From Manduca sexta (taxonomy: Eukaryota; Arthropoda; Insecta; Lepidoptera; Sphingidae): 64,000 nt of DNA. A program made the position numbers and the translations under genes. Location of the stretch: contig NC_051118.1 of assembly GCF_014839805.1 (NCBI RefSeq), forward strand, positions 10,036,391-10,100,390, given 5' to 3'. Below the pieces are notes generated by a model. It saw nothing but the letters and a program-made list of their open reading frames with translations. It was not told the origin of the DNA and did no database searches. Shown in pieces: positions 55,668 through 64,000 of the stretch. Numbering within the stretch: the stretch's first letter is position 1; each line of letters starts with the position of its first letter.

Positions 55668-57221
55668 TCTACCTGTAAATCAAATCTAATACCTTAGGCG
55701 TTATGGTTCTAAATAATTCGATTATGAACTGTGTGTGATACCTTAATATCAAGATCGCTTGAGGTCTTGTATTTGATACGTTAGGTCGGTTTTATTTATG
55801 ACAGTACATATTTAGGTATGGATGGTGCTTCTAATGTTTTAGCTGGTTAGACACTATTTTACAGTTACTTCTCGTCACTTAATCGAGGTTTGAATTAGCA
55901 ACTAAACTTGCAGAAGTGGACTTCGATCAGCGATTTCTAGTGTTTTCAAGTTTGCTGGACTTGTGTAACTATAAAAATGTTGCCACTAGTAAACGCATCT
56001 GCAAGTTCTTGTGCAATATTGGTGCGAGAATTTGTTAGGTTTAAGTTTGGTTTAGGCTTTAAACGCTGTCAACTTGCTGCCGAGAAACAGTCATCATCAT
56101 CAGCCACATAAAGTCCACTGTTGAACATAGGCCTCGCCCAAAGATTTTCAGATGGACCTAACGAAAGCGGCCCGCATCCAACGAGAAATAATACCCTACT
56201 TTGATATTGACATTTGGTGCAATTGCTATCTTCGTAGTGTATGTAAATATAAAAAATATGTTTGTAAAATAGTACCTCAGTAATCCGCCAGGGCTGAACA
56301 CAAGCATAATATTTTCATGTGTGTAAAAATATTAAGGTAGACGCGTCTCGGGAATCGAGGTTCAAGGTAAAATTAAAGCAGTTTTATATTCTCTTTCTAT
56401 ATTATTATAAAGAAATACAGTATTTAGTTTGGCTATAGGTTGATATAACAGAGTAACTGCTCTGATTCCTATACTAATATGATGTTACATTATTCCATAA
56501 TGTATATTTTTTTATATTGGACTTTAGGTTTAGGGCAGGCGAAGGCGTTAGAACAAACGGTATACTAATTATTCTTCTTTTATTTCACTTATCCCACTCG
56601 AATATGGGGTCAGCACAACATTTTTACAAGTACTTATGTTGAAAAAAATTATTGGATTAGTTGTCACTATGGACCTGACATCAAACCTATCAAAGGAATC
56701 CAAACCCTTTCAAATCATGTAAAAAACCCTATACAGCATTATTGTATCTAGGATAGTAACCAGGACCTCATAATCCACAGGAGGTACAACCATAATCCTT
56801 CTTAGTTACTAGGCGATCATAAAGAACAAGAGTACGACAATAAATCAAAGCATTTTTCATACATACCCATTACATAATGACGTAATACATACATGTGTGC
56901 ACGCGCGACTGCACCTTATCTGTCATTCGGCCGTAATTAATTACCAACCAAATTGCGCTAGGTGCGTTCTATACACGCTAAGAACTGGTTTACATGCGAG
57001 CGAAATGGCGCTATTAGTTCGCTATACCGTCGGGGCTTTGAAAATAATTTCCTATTTTGAACTTTATTGTATATTGCTTTAAGTTGTTAATAATGTAATG
57101 TTATTTGCTGTGAAATTACTGGATGGTTTAGTCGGTAACTAGGTAAATGAGTAAGTAGCTGGTGTAATTAGTGGGCCGATGGGATTTAATATCTATTAGG
57201 GAGATAAGTGCAGTGCAAATT
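55668..57221. other. Gene-free stretch with one RTE tail
   Basis: 56092-56190 carries a reverse RTE tail (CATCATCATCAGCCACATAA, CATAGGCCTCGCCCAAAG). The rest is AT-rich and unassigned. Confidence 0.4.
56092..56190 (-). mobile_element. RTE-type LINE tail
   Basis: As at 22018: CATCATCATCAGCC, GTCCACTGTTGAACATAGGC, AAAGCGGCCCGCATCCAAC. Confidence 0.62.
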
Positions 57222-57592
57222 TGGAATGATGTTGCTGCTGTTTATGGGCAGTCGTGTCGCTTACCAATAGGCGAGCGGTTTGCCAGTCTCATAATTTTTA
57301 TTGCTTTGAATGACGAGACGAGCTTGCCGTTCGCCTGATGATAAGCGATACGACCGCCCATAAACAGTAGAAACATCATCTAACTCCTTGAATTACAAAG
57401 TATTGTTTGGTATTCCACTGCGCTCGCATGAAACATGAGATGTTAAGTCTCATTATGTCCAGTAGTTACACTGACTACAATGTTCTTCAAACCGGAACAC
57501 AACAGTGACTACACATCGGCGGCAGAAATAATTCCAGTGGTACCTACCCAGGCGGACTCTCACATATGAGAGACCTTCCATCAGTAAATCAT
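57222..57592. repeat. Two family B copies in inverted contact
   Basis: 57222-57298 is a plus-strand 3' end (GATGTTGCTGCTGTTTATGG ... TCTCATAATTTTTATTGC). From 57300 a minus-strand near-full copy follows (AATGACGAGACGAGCTTGCC to CTCACATATGAGAGACCTTC). They form an imperfect hairpin with arms of about 75 bases. Confidence 0.82.
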
Positions 57593-58184
57593 TCAGTAAA
57601 CTTACTAAAAACAACCACTGTATATTATGACACAAGCCTTTCCCGCCCTCACACCCACCACTACAACTCCTGTCAGGATCAGCAGTGGCATTGTATGACA
57701 CCGAGCGGTGAAGCTCGCCGAGTCTCAGGGAAAACTAGTATGGCATTATCCCGCAACGAAATTAATCAAATAGAAAGATAGTATATTGTCAAATTATGCC
57801 ATCAATATACCTTAGCCATAGTCCAAACAGAGGGGCGAAATTAACTAGCGCACATGCGAGCCAGCCTAGCATGCCAGTTGGCATTATATTATAATTATCT
57901 TCGTACTAAAAAAGTATTTAAGTAGCTTAAAGTCGTTTACCTACACGTAACTGTGCCTTTTAGTATTTGAAACTGTATAAAAGAGGTTTAGTTTGTATTT
58001 TATAATCTATGGAGTTACGGTTTCAATTTCAAAAATACTTTTAGTAATAGGAAGCTACATTATGCCTTTGCATTGTAGGCAGTTTAATTTCAAGTACAGC
58101 ATTAACATTGCTAGAAACGCATGAAAATAATTAATTAAATGAAGAAATTATAATACCTACTTTTAAGTAATGTATCTTCGGCAG
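57593..58184. other. No feature seen
   Basis: Unassigned sequence. Confidence 0.35.
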
Positions 58185-59610
58185 TACTTTGTAATTCAAG
58201 TTCTGTTTGTTACTGCAGTTTATGGGTAGCAGTGGCGAAGCGTCCATACAAGCCGATTCCCACCGGCTTCCCTTTTAGGTTTTCGGTGATACTAAACAAT
58301 ATATAGGCAAATATAAATTAATCTATTGTCTGATATGTTGATCAGACAATAGACAATAATTATAATAGCTTAAGTTATTAATTAATGATCACTTAATAAT
58401 GACATCTATCGGCCAATAGCCCGTTGTTTCTTAATTTAATCGATATCAATTACTTATTTGAAATAACGTTAGATGGCGCACCTTGTATTTAGTTCCCCAG
58501 AAATTCCGTTACCAAAGTGAAATTGTGACGCCATTGGCGTAAGGTAACCCGCTGTCAAGCGGCTTAATGTCGTAGTATGTTTTTTAATATAGATGGCAGC
58601 ACTTTCTATGACTTTCTATGCCAGTGTTTGTCGGAATCGCGCGGAATATATGGGCAAAGGTAACCCGAGCATTTTCGGCTTCACGTTAACCGACTTTGTA
58701 TAGTTGTCACTTTTTACGTCCATCAAACGTCATAATTTATTATACTACCAAGTTGCGGTGTTTGTAAATTGTCATATTCATTTTATTTTTTGATAGTTTT
58801 GTGATATTTAGTTACCAGCGCTATGTTTATTTAGAAACTACAAGTAAATGTGTATTATAATGGAATTAACTACCTGTGATCAGTTTAATGTCTACCTTTA
58901 CGTAAGTATATTATTAGTCTGTAATTTCACATATTAGTATTTAGATGGTTAAATATTTGAAGTAGATCTGAAAGTTTTTGATTTCAGACACAAAATGTGT
59001 GTTAGAAGAAAATAAATACTTACTTATTATATTTTACTGAATTTAAAATAGGACAACGATACAAGCAAAAATTAACGAGTAAGCTTTCTTGATTATTGAA
59101 ATTGATAATTATATAAGTTTATCATGCAGGTGTATTTAAACTGTTAGTCTGTTTGGCGATCGTGATACCTATTTATATAGGAGTAAATTACATTTACAGT
59201 TTTGTTTTGAAAAAAAAAAACATATACTTATAGGGAGGTAGTGTGGTTATAATTTTAATACTTACTCTTGTTGCTGTAATAACAATTTAATAGGTAAATT
59301 CTTATATTTGTGATTAATGGAAGGAGAATTATCTACATTTATTGTTCGATTTTATAAATGTTTCAATTAATTACGCATAATAAGTAATTTAGTAGATATG
59401 TCAACGTTTGTCGATTTCGAATCAAGACTAATCCGTTGTCTTAGTTTTTGTTTTCCCATAAATTGCCCCCGATATCTTAATCGACGCCAATTTTTTTACA
59501 CCGGGTTACCTTTTGAAAAATTTCACCCTTCGCCACTGATGGGTAGTCATACCGCTTACCATCAGAAGGAGGCAAGCTCATCTCGTAATTTAAAGGCAAA
59601 AGGAACAGTT
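58185..59610 (+). repeat. Family B repeat split by a hAT element
   Basis: The left part (GTACTTTGTAATTCAAGTTC to TTTATGGGTAG) ends at 58229; the right part (ATGGGTAGTCATACCGCTTA to GGCAAGCTCATCTCGTAAT) starts at 59539. Cutting out 58230-59546 restores the family's order. Confidence 0.87.
58230..59538. mobile_element. Non-autonomous hAT transposon
   Basis: Ends are CAGTGGCGAAG and CTTCGCCACTG (11-bp TIRs), and the flanks are perfect 8-bp duplications ATGGGTAG (58222-58229 and 59539-59546). CAGTGGCG-type ends with an 8-bp target duplication are diagnostic for hAT. No transposase frame is seen in its 1309 bp, so it depends on an enzyme made elsewhere. It contains a 12-bp perfect hairpin at 58323-58352. 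Confidence 0.92.
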
Positions 59611-59951
59611 TGGATAAATACAATAAAGATATGTATAATCTCCACTGCACATATAGTATAACCTTAAAACCCAGGGGCAAATTTGGTAAATGTAACTTTT
59701 TTTTCAAGTTTACACGTTTGATCACATTTTTATCACATTTTGATCAAAAAACAAATTATTTTATAGTATTAAACATCAGAAAAATAACATTAATTTTAAG
59801 TTTAAAAAGAACGATTCAAATTTTCAAAAATTTACTGGTCAACACTCATTTCGGTATCTCATGTTTCACGTCATGTGAATGCGGCTCAAAGGTCAACGGA
59901 TATTTAGCGGCATAGCAGATGCAGTCCTTGGCCACCGCCCTAAGACGGTCG
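59611..59951. other. No feature seen
   Basis: The 101-codon open frame here is A/T-driven and without motifs. Confidence 0.35.
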
Positions 59952-60291
59952 ATATCTCCCACACCTATGCACCTGGTACTAAGCTCACCCTATATACGAA
60001 CTATTTTGTTTGGTTGGCACTAATGTTGATAAATTCAGCCAGTATATTGAATTAAAAAAAATGTTGGCATCAATAAATGATATTTAAATTTGGAATTATT
60101 TTAACTTTGGTTTAAATTTAAATATCTCCCACACCTATACACCTGGTACTAAGCTCATCCTATATACGAACTATTTTGTTTGGTTGGCACTAATGTTGAT
60201 AAATTCAGCCAGTATATAGAATTTAAAAAAAAAATGGCATCAATGAATGATATTTGAATTTAGAACTATTTTAACATTGGTTTAAATTTAG
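59952..60291 (+). repeat. 170-bp tandem duplication
   Basis: Two adjacent units, 59952-60121 and 60122-60291, begin ATATCTCCCACACCTATRCA and end GGTTTAAATTTA. They differ by scattered substitutions and an A-run length change, so the duplication is fairly recent. Confidence 0.93.
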
Positions 60292-62639
60292 TTTTTTTTT
60301 TTATAACGAGTTAATATTACAATACTGGCAATTCTTTCAAACATATTGATTTTAAAATATTTAACAGTCATATTGTTTTTTTACTACTCTTACTTCTTAC
60401 TGATATTACTGAAATGTAGAAACATTTAGTATGCATTTTGTAATAAAAACAACACCGTATCACGTAACAAGCCGATCAAAATGGCGGCGTCAGTTGAAAT
60501 AATACCTTACGTTTCAAGTGTTTAGTATTACAGCGGCATAATATATTTGCATCGTGTATTTATGTGCAATATTTATTGCAATAATGAGGTCATATCTTTA
60601 CATAATAATAACTATAGTGTTACCAATTTTGGGCAAGAAATTGAGATCCTGCAAAGACTAAAATGGATATATTTTTTTTCCTACCATAAATTATTCACTT
60701 GGTTGTGTAGTGGTATTGTACAGACTGCCGTGTTGACGTCTCAGGTTGATTCCCTGTCGGATATCGATTGTTTTGTGGTCAATATCAGCCTGAAGTCAAG
60801 AATCGTGTCTAATATATGGCAATAACAGAACATAACAATAACTTTATAACAGAATCTAAAGAATCTTTTACACCTCTGCCTACCCCTGAAAAGGGGAAAA
60901 GGCGTGATGTTTTAAATATAGTAGAAAATTAACAATGCAATTGGCAGCGTTATTTGTTAATCTTTAAGTTATTTATAAATTAAATTATATTAGAAATTTA
61001 AACAATACAAATGTATCGTAAGTTGTTATAGAACTGTAGGTTTGCATTCGATTGTGTTTGCCACTTGTTGAATGTAAAATCTTCGCTTGTTTTCGTAATA
61101 CGGGCCATCGTCAGCTGTCGGATAGGGCGCCTAAAACGACGCTCAGGTTTTAAATTTAATTTTTTTTTGTTTCGATATGAATACTCAAAACTAAATGTTT
61201 ATTTCAATGTTCGTGCTAAGACGGAAATTAATGTTAACAAAAAAAAGTTTTAAGGTTATAGTAATTTGCTTCATGTAGTATTTGTATAAGTTATTTAATG
61301 ATTTGAGAGGCTGTGTACTCGTTTGGGAAATAAAAAATGTATTATTTTGCAAGTAAATACATGAACAGCTCTAAACAAAAATGTTTTTTTTTTTTTGTAT
61401 TATGCGCTGTACTTTATACCTTGAACAGATTTTAAAAAGAGCAACCTACTGTTTATTCGCTGTTCTTTTCTAGTAGAAATCACTTTCCGTGAATTAATAT
61501 TGACGGAATCGAAGTTTGGGAAAAAATATTGAATTTCTTTAAGATGTAAGATTAAATAATAAAAAAAAGAAAATAATTTAGTGTAATGTTACAAAATGTC
61601 TTTTTAAATCAAGTATCGTAAATGTCGACTAAAAATATATTTTACCTTTCTATTCCCATCTACACTGAACCCAGTATGGCGCCATCTTAGTCCTGCGGCA
61701 TTACTATGCGTGGAATCACTTTATCACGCGTCTACAATATTAAACTAACAAACAAACACTTTTGTATCTAATAAATTGTAAATTATTATCTTTATGGTTT
61801 CAAATGGTCTATGGATTACTTGCAAATATTTTGCTTTGTATTTGTATGTTTCTTGTAAAACTTAGAGATATTGTTTAATATTAGGAAAATAATAATGAAA
61901 CTGTTTTAAATATATAAAAATGTAAAAAAAAACCTTTCGAAATAAAGAGAAATATAATACTAGGATAGCAGAAATGATGACGATATTTATGTGAATTAAA
62001 TGTATTTTTAAACCGTTCTGCTGATGAGTGTTAGCAGAGGTTTTTGATGCAAAGTTCCAAGTTAGCTACCCAGTTTTAAATAATGTTCAGTATTTGGAAA
62101 CTCTGGTTCATTACGTACGTACCTTTGGGTTAGATGCCATTATACACATAATAATATGTCGTACGTATGCGACCACATAACTCGGGATTGGAACATTAAC
62201 AACCAGGTCGCTGAGTCTAACGGTCTGCGAGCATGCGGCCACTAGGAGCGCAGAACATGTGCGGAGTAAGTCCATACACTCAACGAGCTTGAGACATGCC
62301 AATGCATGCCTTCCCACCGTTAATAATAAATCGGTGGCTCTTATAACTTGAGCTTCAATGCTGTTACATTATGAAGTAGGCAGTCAGCTGTGACAGGACG
62401 AAGGTAGTACCCGGAGTTCAGAACACCTTGGGCACGCTCTATGAATATGTACTCAGGTTTTCCAAAGTAGGTTTCGATGAAACCTCCACGAGTTTATAAT
62501 TGCCAAGTACATTAACAAGCAAGCCGTCGAGCGCTGTCCATATACAACCGAAGCAATCCATATGTATCTATCGCATCCATATGCATCCGTAGCATGTACC
62601 CGATGTACCAGGAGGTCAGCACACGTGTGAAGGTATATC
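60292..62639. other. Gene-poor stretch with one SINE
   Basis: AAAATGGCGGCGTCAG at about 60479 and TATGGCGCCATCTT at about 61675 resemble YY1/Pho-type promoter motifs, but no attached exon was found. 60690-60915 is a family T SINE. The rest is AT-rich and unassigned. Confidence 0.35.
60690..60915 (+). repeat. Family T SINE
   Basis: TGGTTGTGTAGTGGTATTGT, a B-box-like CAGGTTGATTCCCTG, ATATCAGCCTGAAGTCAAGA, and the tail CACCTCTGCCTACCCCTG then AAAAGGCGTGATG. Confidence 0.72.
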
Positions 62640-62940
62640 CAGCTATATTTAGTGGCTTGTCCATTTGAAGCACTATCGATTCGCGTCCGCGGCTCGGAGC
62701 GTTGACCCGCCGAGCGTGGCCCGCCGGCGTTTCGCTAATTTATTAATTATTTAAAACTTGCGAGCGCGTATGCTGTCCCGGTAGACAGATGCGCATTCCC
62801 AGCATCGGCTGCGGGTTTTGGCGGGAAAATCGGCAAAAACTATAAAAAATAAAACAGTTTGATCGGCAGCACTTTTGTGCCCGCCCTTGCGTTGGCCTGC
62901 GGCTGGCTGAATAGAAAAATCATCATGCCCAGATATCACA
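62640..62940 (+). promoter_or_regulatory. Promoter candidate with E2F-type site and TATA box
   Basis: GC-rich island in an AT-rich region. TTTTGGCGGGAAAA at 62816-62829 matches the E2F consensus (TTTSSCGC-type, here in its strong GGCGGGAAA form). TATAAAA follows at 62841-62847, which would place a start near 62870. The two exons of the plus-strand gene begin about 320 bases downstream. The link between them is an inference; no donor for a first intron was pinned down. Confidence 0.45.
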
Positions 62941-63189
62941 CCAAATATTGCCTACAAGCTAGCTTACAACATACATACATAGTTATATTGAATACATTAT
63001 TAATTATATAAAAAGGTATTAGGAATAGCAAACTTGAATTATCGAGGAAAAAATTCCTCACATTTTGTTATTGGGTATTTTTTTTAATATTTTACATAAT
63101 ACCTTTAATTTAGTTAGCGGGACCTTTACTTTTGAAAACTTAAATATATGACACAGTTGTTTCTAACTTATACTTTTTCATTGTTGCAG

Positions 63190-63532
63190 GATAACCTAAC
63201 GCCTGAGCCTTCAGATATGAACGACGATGACAACTTCTCAAGTAAGTTGCTAAAATAATATTAAAAACACTTTGATTACAGCCACTTGCATCACATCAAC
63301 TGACGTCGGTATTTTATGCTCAAAAATCGAAAACAAAAACAAAAAATTATAACTGGCATAAAATATTGAACCAATTGGCTATTATTAAAAATATTATCGT
63401 ATCAAAATTCTAAATTTGAATGTTTGAAAATTGATTGGCGAATGTGATCTGGTGCAGGTCAGGCCCTCGCGAAAGATGCCGAGAAGTTGAAAATGATGTT
63501 GCTAGCATGGAATTACCACAGCCAGGCACAAG
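63190..63532 (+). CDS. Two exons of an unrecognised gene, continues to the right
   Basis: Exon a is 63190-63241, between TTGTTGCAG and GTAAGT; exon b is 63458-63532, between GGTGCAG and GTAAAT. Joined in phase 1 they read DNLTPEPSDMNDDDNFSS, QALAKDAEKLKMMLLAWNYH and SQAQ with no stop. A possible start is ATG at 63217, giving an acidic N-terminus (MNDDDNFSS) followed by an amphipathic helix; if so, the upstream part is 5' UTR. The frame continues past the window. I do not recognise the protein. The splice sites and open joined frame are seen directly; membership in one gene is well supported, its function is not. Confidence 0.65.
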
Positions 63533-64000
63533 GTAAATGTTAAGAAGAATTTTTAAAAATGGAACGCCCTTTTCGTGTTTGTGTGTGTGACTAACTTGTT
63601 TTATGTTGTGTTGACATTTTTTGACGGATTGTAATTAACTCAAATATTATGTAATTATGTACTAACCAATTAAATACAGCAAATGCAGCATTTTAATCAT
63701 AAACTAAGTTGTAAATAGGTTTTATGATTTGTTACTTAAATATTTCTTTTTAAAATTTAAAATTATTTTGAATTTGTTTTTAAAACTGCAAGTCTCTTAA
63801 CATACAGCCTAGTCCGCCATTTGTTTTAAATTTTCTAAAACTCAAGTACAGTAACTACTGCTATTTGAACACTAAAAACAAAAGTAAAATTGGGTCAAAA
63901 GAAGTAATGGAACGTCAAGAAATCTAAAGGTTTCTTTTTTATATTTACCTCTTAATTGATAAACAACTGACACCTTAAATGCATATTTCCTATTAAATTT
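63533..64000 (+). other. Intron sequence of the right-edge gene
   Basis: AT-rich sequence after the GTAAAT donor; no further exon was seen before the window ends. Confidence 0.45.

Noticed and set aside
63217..63532. Assignment of the right-edge gene to the SMN family (W-x-Y near a helix)
   Set aside because: The YG-box pattern of SMN is not present; only a single W and Y coincide.

Overview
The window looks like a piece of a lepidopteran (moth or butterfly) nuclear genome. It is AT-rich with little coding sequence, and it carries repeat families typical of Lepidoptera: tRNA-derived SINEs, Lep1-like non-autonomous Helitrons with a terminal hairpin and CTAG end, RTE-type LINE tails, and several MITE families. 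Two exactly 500-base N runs (29129-29628 and 47288-47787) are assembly gaps. The species cannot be named from this sequence.

Layout. 1-413 is a decayed Mutator-like transposase on the minus strand. 2.6-3.4 kb holds Helitron remnants. 3.6-5.5 kb and 9.5-11.5 kb are two close copies of one PIF/Harbinger element with shared 16-bp TIRs and relics of a DDE transposase; each carries the same truncated Helitron inside. 11.5-32.4 kb is a dense mosaic of SINEs, Helitrons, MITEs and LINE tails, including a 52-bp five-fold minisatellite that grew inside one SINE-like copy at 23.2 kb. The best-supported host genes are two small Kazal-type secreted peptides on the minus strand (32.8-33.3 kb and 43.36-43.51 kb), about 10 kb apart. 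34-53 kb is again repeat mosaic with one large foldback MITE (50.1 kb). 53.3-54.5 kb is an unusually GC-rich stretch with few repeats. A non-autonomous hAT element sits inside another repeat at 58.2-59.5 kb with a perfect 8-bp target duplication. The right edge (62.6-63.6 kb) holds a GC-rich promoter candidate with an E2F-type site and a TATA box, followed by two well-formed exons of an unrecognised plus-strand gene that leaves the window.

How the parts relate. There is no operon-like unit. The Kazal pair looks like a small local family of secreted protease inhibitors. Most other content is nested transposable elements whose order of insertion can be read from target duplications (SINE in Helitron, MITE in SINE-like repeat, hAT in SINE-like repeat, Helitron in Harbinger). 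Repeat family labels A-F and T are local names for this window, not database names; copy boundaries were set by eye and may be off by some bases.
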